Below are positions 21,836 to 33,312 of a DNA stretch of 64,000 nucleotides, in pieces. This DNA is from Oreohelix idahoensis. Its lineage: Eukaryota; Mollusca; Gastropoda; Stylommatophora; Oreohelicidae. The translations under genes and the position numbers were made by a program. Where the stretch lies: assembly GCA_024509875.1 (NCBI GenBank), contig JAMPIV010011331.1:310001-374000 (forward strand), given 5' to 3'. The notes below the pieces were generated by a model that saw nothing but the letters and a program-made list of their open reading frames with translations, searched no databases and had not been told where the DNA came from. Numbering within the stretch: position 1 is the first letter of the stretch; each line of letters opens with the position of its first letter.

Positions 21836-22652
21836 TGTTACGGTATATGATATTAACGCCGTCTGCTAAAGGTTATCAGACGTGCAATTGTAAAGGTTAA
21901 GGCATTTAATATATTGCGATAGATGTTTCAATTATTGAACGCTCCATACACGATCGATTATGACGTGTATAGCGTTGTTTGGGTCACAGTCGGTAACTAA
22001 GAAACGCTACCCTTTGTTACTTGACCGCCAAGCTGAATAGCTGCGTTTTTCTAACCTTCCAATTCAATGGCATGATATAGCCATATATATGCATTTTTTT
22101 GATGGACCAGGGTCAGTCCTAGAACTCTATATGAGAGGGAAATTTATGGAGGTTAGTATTTAACTAGAATTCTCAGAAGGAGAAGAATAATCGTCAAATT
22201 CATATGAAATATTCAGACTCGCAGTCTCACTGTCGGCAGGTAGCCATGTCTAGCTGCGCGTGCATATAGCTGTGATGTTCTGACGACAATACTGCATTGT
22301 ATCCTTAAACGGACATTGACACATAACCAGCAGTCTACGTTATTGATTAATTTATGCATGACTTATAAGGACTTATGTTCTGTTCCTATTTGAAATGATC
22401 ATCCTGTGTGTACAACTGTGAATTAAATGTATGGACTCAATGAAATGACTTATCAAATCAATCGTATTCCAAGGTTCAAGTATTGTTCGGAATCTTCCAC
22501 CCCCGCATTCGCTTAATCTTCCATCGAAGGCACGATGCACTATCAATGAATAAAAAAAACTAACATATCAAAGAAAAAACAATGGCCAGAAATTTATAGT
22601 TGTTTTATTCATATCACATGGAACATTGTTCAGAGCAAACCACCTTGTAACA
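21836..22652 (+). repeat. 3' LTR of element 3
   Basis: 817 bp, matching the 5' LTR, and followed by ATTCT (22,653-22,657). Confidence 0.95.
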
Positions 22653-25600
22653 ATTCTCACATAATTATCACTATCACCTCTGCTCAGACGGGATTATAAA
22701 TATCTTCTAACCTATCTAAAATATACGACAGTAGTCATCACTTATCACTGCTCCAGTCGGAGTCTGGGGTTACCTCTGCTGTCGGGCTTTTCCGCACTAC
22801 TAGCCAGAAGAAATCACAAGCGCTTGCTGTAGTGGTTCATGAATATACTATTTCCGTATGTTAATGTTGCCAGCCTCAAATATATAACCACTTAGCAAGA
22901 AAACATGTTAAATTCACATTTGTTAAAGAAATGTTCACAACTTACACCAAATTTTGGGAATACACAATCTCCCTGCACAGGTTTCAGATGGACACGAGCA
23001 ATTTCGGTGCATAAGCTCTCGAATCAATTTCGTCTGAGAAATTCCTCTTATGACGGTGTTCTGTGATACACTTGGCCTGAGAAACTAGTAAATCCTCTTC
23101 CATGGGTGTTCTGCGATACAATTGGTCTGGGATATTATTTCTCTTATGACTGATGATCCAATTCCTAGGTTTCCAGTCTTGTATTTATAAAGCCCTGGTC
23201 CCTGAAGTTTTACAATCTGTGTATTTAAATATGCGGGGTTATTCTTAAGGTTTTAGAGTTGCCCAAACACTGTCTATCTGTCACTTTTGATATAGGAATT
23301 CTAGGTCCGATCCTTATCTTTCTGGCTTCTTGGGAGTTGCTCGGTTGAAGTTGCGAAGCTCTCTGTTCTGTGCCTCTGAGTTCACTAGATTATATCTCTC
23401 ATTCTCAGTTCAAATCACAGATTGTGTTTCCGCCGAATGTTCCAATAGAATTCATAGTATATTCCGGCATCTCACTTCAAACCAATCAAATCTCTCTAGC
23501 ACTTTTTGGGTCGGGAAGTTTTAATTAAAAACAACCCCCGCATGTCTAAAATTACATTTAAAATCCCACGCGTGACCTCTATATAATACTGCATAATACT
23601 TCAGATGACATCTATCTGCCTCTTCACAATCTTGTGACCATGTTTTCCTGAAGTAATGTCTTCCGCCAAGATGTCTCTCCAGACAGATTATCTCTAACAA
23701 ACACCAGGGATTGTCCCACAAAATCGATAAACGCATCTACCACCTGTGATAATGATGCAGACAGGGGCCCAGCGGAAACGACTATCTCATAACTGCCCGT
23801 GTTTTCGTGCCTTCTTCAGACAGTCAAACAAAGAGGTCGCCGGCCACTTAGATAAACAATATAGTTGTAAAACGAGGATCGTCATTTATCAAAAGGTGGC
23901 CCGGCTGATAGAATGAGATAAACGTGTTACCGCTGACCGGTGATAATGACCGGGTATTGTTACGATAGTCCCACCGTTCACTTGGCGGAACGTAAATACG
24001 GCTGAGGAGTGATAAACAAGATAAAGACATTCCTATCCGGAGGGGAGTGGAGTGTTACAGACTTCACCTTACTAGATTCAGCATAGAGAAAAATAATCAA
24101 TAAAAGGGCAAAAAATTGCCAAATAATAAGCGAATTGAATGGGAGAAAGAGAAATTGAAGAAAAAATGATACTGACGGAGTGGACGTGAGATCGCACAAC
24201 CGTATCGTCACACTCATACGTTTGCTTTCATACATGTAATAGCTGAATAAAAAACTATTGTTTAGTTTTAAAAAAACAGGTAACAAATTTAATAATTAAT
24301 TAGTGTTAACAGTTTAAAATAAATGAAATACTGGTAAATTTTACAATTTATTCTTAATATTCTTTGGGTTGGTACTCTGTCTCTTTCTGGGTGTAAAACA
24401 CGAGGCCAGGCAAGTCACCTTGAAAACCCGATATTTAGATCAGAATGTTCTCTTGTACTGTTGGACTTAAGTCCGTTATTCTCAGATTCATATGGAAGCC
24501 GCTGGTAAGGTTTAGGGTTTGACCCAATACTGTGTAAAGGAGAAAAATACAAATACTTAACCATAATATAGTATTCTCAATCCTATCATTAACCCGCGTA
24601 AAATATAATATATTTATCCACTTTGGTTGTTTTACTTAAATCATAACCTACAAGCTTAGAGCTTGTCTTATCGTTTAAAACTCCCGTGAAATAAATTCTA
24701 GTCATTTAAAAAAATCAATCATCATGAATTAGGAATAAATACACATTTCGTCAATACTCATGATGAACAGTGCATCTACTAGTTGGTTAAAATATTCTCT
24801 GACTGGTTACTAGCTATTAATTAAATTTATTTTATAGCTAGAAGAGTTTAGCTAGAAATTATTATTTATTCTGCTAGCCAATGTAACACAGTAAAACCTA
24901 GAGAAATATAAATGACGGACCTATCTAGTAAATCACTCTGCACAAAATCTTAGAGGAATATAATTACCTTCACACAAACTTCTAAGACTTTCTCCAAACG
25001 AAAAACTAAGAAACTCTACTAATACAAGTGATTCTAGAAATCGGAGCTAGATGTCTTTAAAATCTCAGGAATACCGAGTAATTGAGTTTAAAATGCTGGG
25101 GTTTATATATTAAATCTCCAGAAAATCGCTCGTACTAGTTACTTTTAACACCTACGTTTAAATTTTGGGGAATACTTTAATTAAAGCCATTTTTCACGCT
25201 AGAACCGAAAACCCGAGCCCACGCTCTCTCGCTTAGATCAGGCATAACGTAATTTGCTAATCAGTGCAAATTTTACACGTCTCTGCTCGTATGGGCCATT
25301 CTAGCAAGCAATGTCCTTTGATCTGGCGATACTCCGTGTTTAATTACCTTTCTAGCGAACGGATTACAAGGGAGGTGATATAAATTTTCTCACCTTGGTT
25401 CCAAATTATCCGCTCCTAGTACTCAAATTTATTTCCCCTGATCGCTGTCTGATCTATTACAACGATTGTCAATCGCTGGCGTTTTATTACAGCTAAACGT
25501 TAGCTAATAGGTCTGCTGGTAAACATTCATCAAAGGAAATAGCGAACAGCAATAAAATATGCGTGCTAAATTATAAAAAGAGACAGATCTCTGAGTGTAG

Positions 25601-26290
25601 GTGAAAGCTAGGTAAAAGAAAAGTGTAGATAATGAAATAGATATATGAAAGCTATTATCATAATATGTCACAATACCTAAAGATTTTGATAAACCGTCGT
25701 AAGAGAAACTTTCACAGGACACGTGTTTCGCAGATTCACCCGTGATAAAAGGGATTCAAAATTACCAGACTAAGTGATTCGAGAGCATATAACCTAAATT
25801 GCTCGTGTCCATTCTAAACTGTGCGAGGAAATTGTGTATAACCCCATTGGGGTAAGTGTAAACCTTTATTTTACATATGTGAATTAACATGTTTTCTTGC
25901 TAAGTGGTTATATATATGAGGCTGGCAACCTCAACATACAAAAATAGTATATTCGTAAACCACTACAGCAAGCGCTGGTGATTTCTTATGGCTAGTCGTG
26001 CGGAAAACCGACAGCAGAGGTGACCTCAGACTCAGAATGGAGCAGTGTCGTACATTTTTAGATAGGTATAGAGATTTATTTGGTGCCGTCTGAGTAGAGC
26101 AGAAGGTGGGGGTATATGAGAAAAAAGGTGTTGGAATAGATTCCACGAGTGAATAGATTAAGGTAAAGATCCGTCTCTGGAATGAGTGGTTTCTCTAGTC
26201 CAGCCTTTCTATACGACTATCTTTAGAAGAAGACGATCTGTCAAACCTTCCTTTAAGTATAATTATAAGTTTACTAATCACACACACACA
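22653..26290. repeat. Rest of the foldback: left inner arm, interior, right arm
   Basis: Left inner arm 22,653-23,150; interior 23,151-25,694; right arm 25,695-26,290. The interior has only short frames without recognisable motifs. I see no transposase, RNA gene or LTR in it. Confidence 0.65.
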
Positions 26291-26653
26291 CAATTATGTG
26301 TCAACAAGACACACAAACGTGAAAACTATGGTAAATGGATATGGGTCTGACCAACACACTAAATTAAGTTTTGTTTAGTTTATTATCACTTAAACTTTAC
26401 AACATCCAACATATAGAATCAATATAATCATGGTTTACAGACATAGGAAAATAACCCAATAAGTGCCCTCCCCCCTGTTGAGAAAAAAAAAATACCAAAA
26501 GAAGTTAATAACTCAAAAGGTCAAAGATTAACATTAGGTTATAGAATAGACAGTAAAGAAAAGAACAAAGTTCCTACTTAAGCTATCCAGTAAAGTACTC
26601 TGGTTAGCGAAATAAAAAAAAGAAGTTAGTACACTGATTGTAACAAAGGAAAA

Positions 26654-26700
<47 letters not shown>

Positions 26701-28117
26701 ACTCTGTCATCTGTGGCCACAAACACTCTTGCTTACCTAATAATGGTGTAGGTATCCCCTTGAAAAATTACAATAGTATGAACCTATATTTTCAAGCTGG
26801 TTGCCCAAACTTGGCCACAGACCAACCTTGGTATCTAATAATAATTACAAGGTGGTCGCCAAAGTTGGTGGTTTAATTTTTCTTGGATGGGTCCTGTGTC
26901 ACCGCATATAGTTATTGAAGCAAGACGTTCTCGGGACGTTCACAGTTATACAAGGAGAAAAATAGTTCCTGTATTGTCTAGCCTCTGGGTGCTAAGTCAA
27001 TTGTTACGATATGACACTGATAATGATAAATCCTATCGGCTTTCTCTGGGGTGAGTGCCGATTATGAAACAGCGTATTCTCCTGGATAAAATCCAATTGG
27101 GAAAAACGACTGTCAGAAGTCGGGAAAAAATGTTTTGTATATTGCCACAGCGGGCTGATACAATTAAATGAAACAATCTGGATATTTGTAAGTCCAGTTA
27201 ACTCAAATTTACAGTTAATATGCCTTCGCTAACTGAGAAAAGGGCCACAATTGAGAACCGCTAGCCGCTTGTTTTGATCAAGCACTATATTAGGAAGAAA
27301 GCAAAACATTTAGCCAAAATGACAATATCCTATGCTAGCGTAAGTATGATCTCTTATCCTCTCCGTCACCTAATTAAATTAAAAGGCACACGGTGTCTTA
27401 TCCTATCTTATCGGTGCTTCGCCTAGCGAGTACGGGTTGGGTTTTAGGCATGCAGTCCCCCCCCCCGACCCAGTAAAACACTCAGCGCACAATGTCAGTT
27501 ATAATTTAATTATGACTACGCGCCCTTAACAAATATCGCTTGTCATTACTAGCTAGTTGATTGTCGGCGTCTATCGTTTTGACACATGCTATTAACACTA
27601 GTCATTTAAAAATTTACACACAATGGAATATAATGCGCATTCTACTCTGTCACTTTATCCATCACTCATATCATTTCTTTAGTCAGCTAAACCGTATCTT
27701 CTGGTGTAAACAAACGGTTGATAGATTTTCCATTACTGAACAACTGGTAAGAGAATATCTACGCGTTTGCTATTTCGCTAGTCTTAACGCTATGGAATCA
27801 CAGTGAATAAAATGGTAAAATGTTTAACACATTTAACACTTAAGCACAACATATATTATTACCAGAAAACAGAATAATCCCCACGAAGGCTTTCAACGCA
27901 CTATTTCACATAGGTTCTAGTGTACGCGTTTAGATTATCCAAAATTTCATGAGAGACTTGATAACTGACTTGGAGACAAGGCAGCATATATACAGATTTA
28001 TGGTAATATCTCTAAAGGGTGTGACAATTCACACCTTCGGCCTTAGCAGGGGAAATCAATGAGCTTCGTTTTCAGAGATAAAGGATTTTCCCGTTCGCTC
28101 GATTCGCGTTGCCGAAC
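26291..28117. other. Unassigned DNA with simple repeats
   Basis: A CT microsatellite lies at about 26,659-26,690 and a C run at about 27,456-27,465. No frame resembles a known protein; the frame that includes the CT run is repeat-driven. Confidence 0.5.
26659..26690. repeat. (CT)n microsatellite
   Basis: About 15 uninterrupted CT units, then degraded ones. Confidence 0.95.
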
Positions 28118-28350
28118 GACATCAGAAGACATGCCGTGCGATCGGGCCTCTTCCAGATCTCCCGTCCGTTTCCGCATATCAAAGCTTTTGCACTGACAAC
28201 AAAGGTGGTTGGGAAATATTATTATCGCCCTTGATCTTCAAACAAACAAACCGTTTATTTTTACGCGCGTCGTCTAATTACCGATAATTGGCAAATCAGC
28301 TCGCGTGAGAAACTCAGGTAAACAAACCGGTTCGCTCCCCTTGTTAAGAC
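28118..28350 (-). repeat. Dispersed repeat, inverted copy of 50,287-50,525
   Basis: About 235 bp, inverted relative to the copy at 50,287-50,525. A 42-base stretch (28,281-28,322 against 50,311-50,352) is identical, around the sequence GAGCTGATTTGCCAATTATC as read on the minus strand. Family unknown. It has no coding frame and no tRNA-like boxes that I can see. Confidence 0.75.
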
Positions 28351-28973
28351 TGCCGGGTGCGAATGTTTGTAAACACTCATTAGCGCATGTAAGACAAGGA
28401 AAATAGGCGTGGCTTCAAAAGTGAGTCATCAGACAGCGAATTGCGTAGTTTTGCCTTCCCAAAACATAAACACTAACTGAGGAAGCAAAGGTGTTCGGAT
28501 TTCTGAGGCTATATTTACATTTCCACGCCACAAGCAGTGATGACTGATCACATGTGCCTAAAGTGTATAATATTTTGTGACATATATGCACTTTGTTAAT
28601 TGTAACTCAGGCAACTCATTATTCGCGCCATCAAGACACATTTTCCTAGTTTAATTATCAGAAGAATGTTGGTGACTTTTAATCATCTTCCCCGAGCTAC
28701 ATTGTGTACTCGGGAATTTAATTCTTCTGAGAGATTAACATTGGTGGGTCGACAGCGAGAATGCGCATGTTAATTGGCAGCCCACAAATATATTTAGCAG
28801 AGGCATTTGATTTTCTATTTTGTCTAAAGAGTTCGTGAAACGAAGCTAGTTGTGAGTGAAAGAAAATATGATAAAATAGGAAACATGCGGGGGTGTAACT
28901 AATAAACTAACTGTTGTACAGATACTATTACCCTGCTCGCACGAGCATACTAACGTGCACTTGCTGTTGTTAT
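28351..28973. other. Unassigned DNA left of element 4
   Basis: No coding frame or repeat recognised. The last five bases (GTTAT, 28,969-28,973) nearly match the five after the array (GTTGT). Confidence 0.5.
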
Positions 28974-31418
28974 TGTGGTAAAGTGGGATGATATAAATAT
29001 TTATAGGGGACTTAGTGTACTGACTGAGATCAGCTGTTAAGGTATCTGTATCTAATAAGTGTGGTGTATTACAGATGACCTTACTTGCTACCACATTTAG
29101 ACCTCAGTCAGACTTATTCTGGAATATTGTGATGACTACGTTGAATGTCTAGGGTTATGATAGTGATGAAGTGTATGTTTACAACCACCAACAGACAGAC
29201 AAACAATTTAATTTAATCCACAATACTTTACAACACTGTGACACTCACATACATAGAACACTCTATAAGGCTATCTTAATAAGTCAACTGTAACTTTCAA
29301 AAACATGTATTAATTCCTTTCAATAATAGATATCCTGATTCAACTACAAAGTGAACCAGGAATCACAATCAAATGTAATCACAAGTTGTATGTACACAAT
29401 TTATAGATAGGATCTTTGTATTGACATATATTATTATTGCAATATGTGTGTAAGTTGTGCTGTAGTACTATGAGGTAATACTGGCTTTTCAAGCTAGGTT
29501 GTTGTTTGTCATCATGACTTCAAGTGTTTGTTTCTGGTGGAAATAATATTGGAAAGGTTCACAGTTTCTTTTTATTTGAAACAAATAAATGTCCCTCTTG
29601 ATTTAAGATAAAGTCACTTTTAGAGGGGGGTATACACAAGATTGAGCTGCTCTGGCCACGAAATCTTAACTTCTGTGTGGGCGGCAGGAAACAGTCTCCA
29701 CTGCTCGCTTGCTTCACCGTTTCCTTGAGAAACAACTCTGGTCGATATCTTGACCAAGGAGTATGCTACCAGCCTCTGGATTCAGCAAAACTCAGACCAG
29801 GTGCTGCTTTAATACGTTATTACCACGGTCCCTGAAACAAGAAGGTTGTACCTCCTACTTCAGAACTAATTTATAATCTATTTCCACACTGAAGCACAAC
29901 ACATAACAAACACCGAGTTCAGCGCGGTAGTCCAACTGCTAGCTTCTCATGTAACAGTATACACCAGTATTCCTCTCCCTAATGGTTACAACGCCTCTGC
30001 AATTCCAGCATTATTTCCTTCTATTCAATAAGATAGGTGTCATAGTACTATTTGGCCATCCCATGCATTTATACTCCTCTCCGACAAGTTTTGTTCAGGT
30101 TGGAGCAATATCTAGGCTTTGCCTCATGTTTGTTACTGAACCACACACATACAGACATAAATTATCAATTCACATTCAATTTTCATCTAAAAGAGATCAA
30201 ATATGTCTAGCTTACCACAATTCAAGGAAATATTAAACAAATACGTTGACTGGCGATGAGTTATGGCACAATTCCGATCTGCCTCTGTCCCAGGCTTTCA
30301 TTAGAAAAATATGAATTGGATCTCAACGCACTTGCTTCTACTCAGTTTAATTTCAAAAAGTGGCACTGAACAGACGCTCCTAATTGACTATATTAAATGG
30401 TCTAGCCAATAAGACCATGTTTACAAAAGCATTTGAAAAAAAGTACCCTTCCTACCGTTTCCCTTAACAACCAAAAATAGTATTTGCAGTCGACTAATCA
30501 TGTTTCGCCTTACATATAATTCTAGCCAATCAAATCGGATTTAACGTGGTGGCCTCATTCCCTCTAAAGCAGTGTCCAAACCCGTCATTATGAGCAAATA
30601 TGCTCCTGTGTTGGCAGACAACACCTCTATAGTATTTTGGCTATAATTTGTTAATTATTAGACTATTTGCTCAACACCTAACATATTCTTTGACAGCAAG
30701 TCCTAAGGCACCCAAATATATAAGTTTAACGGAGCTAAGTGGCTTCGTTACAAATATGTATTATAGAATAGTCGTGTGTTTATTTCTTTACCACCCGTTC
30801 ACTTCTACATCATAGGATGTCTTCTGTACTGTCAGACTAATGTCAGGAGCTTAGACATAATTCAGTAGAATGTCATGTTTCCTAATAAGCATTAACCATG
30901 TTTTCAAAACCTAACCGTGTATTGGTAGTGTTTTTTTTTTATTACTGTTTATTTGAAAAAAGTTAGTGCTTCATGCCTTTCGCGTTCACTTTTTCATCGC
31001 GAGACTGGGGTAGTATTGCATGCGTTCCTCCGTACATCTCGCTATCTCTCTCTTCCAAGTCCGTCTGTCTTTTCATTACGCAGTGTATATAATGAATTAA
31101 TGCTAGTATTTTATCTAGGTCATTAAGCAGTGTGCTTATCTCAAGGTTTTCTAAGAAACACAGTACCAGTTTTATTTTTAGAAACGCGTGTATGCTGCTG
31201 TAGGCTTTACTATCAAACGTGAAAGCGTTACACTTATGCAGACGAAGTAGAAAAAGGGGGATCTCGAGTACCGTCACTATGGCGTTCCACAACGCAGGTG
31301 TACGCTATTGGGAAAAGCACTGGTCTTTTACCATTCTTCTTTCCTTTTATTGAATTAATTCGTTAGGCTTTACATTTACTTTTTAATTTAAATATGTGGA
31401 TTAGAATTTCTCACGACA
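28974..31418 (-). repeat. Left LTR of element 4 array (3' LTR of copy a)
   Basis: About 2,445 bp. The plus strand begins TGTGGTAAAG and ends TCACGACA. Closely similar to the other two LTRs, with private variants such as ATGAATTGG near 30,311. Confidence 0.93.
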
Positions 31419-31432
31419 AATTCTCCCCACTT
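31419..31432 (-). other. Polypurine tract of copy a
   Basis: The sense strand reads AAGTGGGGAGAATT directly against the 3' LTR. The same tract lies at 37,931-37,944 in copy b. Confidence 0.75.
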
Positions 31433-31488
31433 AAAACAGACCTTATATGTCAGTCTATAATTCTATATACACATAGAGAAATTTAATA

Positions 31489-33312
31489 TTAGTCCTGGTG
31501 CTTACGGTGATTCTCGTCACACGGATGGCGGCTTAGAAAATCCGCACCCAGGTTAGTTTTTCCAGAAATATACTCTATGCTGAACTGGAATGGCTGCAAA
31601 AGTAAGGACCGTCTGAGTAACCTCGAATTTTCATGCCTAGCCTGCGCTAGAAACGACAAGGGTTTGTGATCCGTTTGCAACTTGAATGCCTTCCCATACA
31701 GATAAATATTGAATTTCTTGATCGCCCATATTACTGCAAGACATTCTTTTTCGCTAGTTGAATAATTGGTTTCAGCTTTATTCAACTTTCTGCTAGCATA
31801 TGCCACTGGGGTTAATTCCCCATCCAGTGCATCTGATTTCTGTAACAGGGTCGCACCTAACCCGATATTACTGGCACCCGTTCTTACAATGAATTCTTGA
31901 CTTAAGTCAGGTAATTTCAAAATAGGTTTGCTTGTGAGCTTTTCCTTCAATTCCTGGTATGCCAATTCACATTGTGCTGTCCATGTAATTCGATCTGGAT
32001 TTCCTTTGCATGTCAAATCAGTTAACGGTGCACATATGGAATTAAAGTTTTTGATATACTTTTGGTAGAAACCACATAATGAGACAAAGGATCTCACGTC
32101 TTTCTTGGTTTGTGGTCTCGGGGCTTTCTTTAGTTTCTCTAAATTCTTGGGGTCAGGGGTCATGTTTCCCTGATGGACTGTGTCCCCCAAGAATTCTAAT
32201 TCTTTACATCCAACGCAACATTTAGTTGGTCGGGCTGTTAAATTCGCTTCTCTAAGTCGATTAAACAGCATGTTCAGAGAGTCAATGTGTTCCTCAAATG
32301 TTTCTGTTGCTATAAGGATATCATCCATGAAATTTGTGATGCACGGATTATTCAGAGGATCCAACAATTTTCTCATCATTCTAGAGAAGACACTAGGCGC
32401 ATTCTTCAATCCAAATGGCAATCTGTTAAACTCATAGTGTCCCTCTGAGGTACTAAAAGCTAGGTATGGTCTAACCTCAGGCTTTACTGGAATCTGATAG
32501 TATCCTTTACTCAGATCCACTTTTGAGAAATATTTAGCTTTATTTAGCCTGGCAAACAACTGATTTGTATCCGGCAATGGATCCACCTGACCTTCTGTGA
32601 TAGCATTCAGTCTCCTGTAATCTATACAGAGTCTATGTTCTCCAGAGGGTTTCCTTAAGAGTACCACACTGGAACTATACGAAGATTCACTGTGTGAAAT
32701 TATTCCTTCCTTCAACAAATAGTCTATCTCTTCCTTCAAGGCTTTCTCCTTAGCAAAAGGAATCGAATAGGCTTTCATACAGACAGGTGTGGGGTCTATC
32801 AGTTTCATATCATATTCCAATAAGTTTGTATGCCCCGGTCGGTCCGTTAACAGCTCTGTATGATCATCTAGAGCCTGTTGCACTCTCTCCTTCTGATTTT
32901 TCGTTAAATGTGTACTGATTTTCACCTGTGCCGCTGTCTCACAGGGGTGTAATGGATATTCAAATGATGAAAGTGGTTCCTTTTTCATCTCCATTGCAAT
33001 AGACAAGGTCAACAAATGTGTCTCTTCCTGATTTTCTCTTTCCAAATATTTCTTCAGGAGATTCACATGATAGATTTTTTCTTTCCCCTTCTTATCTATC
33101 TTATAATTAGTTCTAGACACCTTCTCTAGAACTGTATATGGACCTTGCCATCCAATTTGTAACTTATTCTGACTACCGGGTAGAAGAAGCAGTACCTTCT
33201 CTCCCACAGCCAAATCTCTGTCTTTAGCTTTCTTGTCTATTTTTCCATGCACTGATAGGGTCTCTTCCACTAGAAGCACTGTAGTGATGATTTTTCTTCC
33301 CAGAAGCATCAT
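31489..33312 (-). CDS. pol: RT and RNase H of element 4 copy a
   Basis: A 607-codon frame. The first ~23 residues are out of register with relatives. From residue 24 it follows the integrase C-terminal region (KAKDRDLAVGEKV) with GPY at 57-59. RT follows with DYRRLNA near 234, FSKVDLSKGYYQ near 262 and catalytic FMDD at 328-331. RNase H follows but its first catalytic Asp is Gly (G479 in FIVRTGASN); relatives in this window have Asp there. The end, GADFLSRHP, is normal. No integrase core precedes it. It overlaps the gag frame by 89 bases in a different frame. RT looks complete, RNase H should be inactive, and integration would need help from another element. Confidence 0.9.
   Translation of the reverse strand: MMLLGRKIITTVLLVEETLSVHGKIDKKAKDRDLAVGEKVLLLLPGSQNKLQIGWQGPYTVLEKVSRTNYKIDKKGKEKIYHVNLLKKYLERENQEETHLLTLSIAMEMKKEPLSSFEYPLHPCETAAQVKISTHLTKNQKERVQQALDDHTELLTDRPGHTNLLEYDMKLIDPTPVCMKAYSIPFAKEKALKEEIDYLLKEGIISHSESSYSSSVVLLRKPSGEHRLCIDYRRLNAITEGQVDPLPDTNQLFARLNKAKYFSKVDLSKGYYQIPVKPEVRPYLAFSTSEGHYEFNRLPFGLKNAPSVFSRMMRKLLDPLNNPCITNFMDDILIATETFEEHIDSLNMLFNRLREANLTARPTKCCVGCKELEFLGDTVHQGNMTPDPKNLEKLKKAPRPQTKKDVRSFVSLCGFYQKYIKNFNSICAPLTDLTCKGNPDRITWTAQCELAYQELKEKLTSKPILKLPDLSQEFIVRTGASNIGLGATLLQKSDALDGELTPVAYASRKLNKAETNYSTSEKECLAVIWAIKKFNIYLYGKAFKLQTDHKPLSFLAQARHENSRLLRRSLLLQPFQFSIEYISGKTNLGADFLSRHPCDENHRKHQD

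Larger units (their letters stand above)
13673..22652 (+). mobile_element. Full-length Gmr1-like element 3
   Basis: 8,980 bp bounded by near-identical LTRs (820 and 817 bp) with perfect TGTTAC...GTAACA ends and a perfect ATTCT target duplication. The inside holds a long leader (1.56 kb), gag-pol with integrase ahead of RT, and about 1 kb of non-coding DNA before the 3' LTR. The only LTR differences I noticed are A-run lengths, so the insertion looks very recent. It interrupts the left arm of the foldback element. Confidence 0.95.
13506..26290. mobile_element. Foldback (long inverted repeat) element, interrupted by element 3
   Basis: The left arm is 13,506-13,672 continuing at 22,653-23,150. 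The right arm, about 25,695-26,290, is its reverse complement. The clearest stretch is 22,885-22,910 against 25,884-25,910. The left outer part (TAGTCGTATAGATATGCTGG at about 13,566) also pairs with the right outer part near 26,192-26,212, which shows that element 3 landed inside the left arm. Without element 3 the unit is about 3.8 kb with arms of about 0.6 kb and an interior of about 2.5 kb. No transposase is visible in the interior, so it is non-autonomous. The exact ends are uncertain because a CA microsatellite sits at the right tip. Confidence 0.75.

Noticed and set aside
26655..26876. Open frame with a run of Leu-Ser repeats
   Set aside because: Produced by the CT microsatellite; no gene context.
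22653..28973. Host exons
   Set aside because: Looked for long frames with splice-like borders and recognisable domains; only short frames without motifs were found.
29982..30236. 84-codon plus-strand frame in the element 4 LTR, repeated in the other LTRs
   Set aside because: Antisense to the element, no motif, and altered in the third copy by the local duplication.
30963..31292. 109-codon minus-strand frame in the element 4 LTR, also at 37,475 and 44,070
   Set aside because: It is kept in all three LTRs because they are near copies; the right copy is already broken. There are no recognisable motifs, so it was not called a gene.
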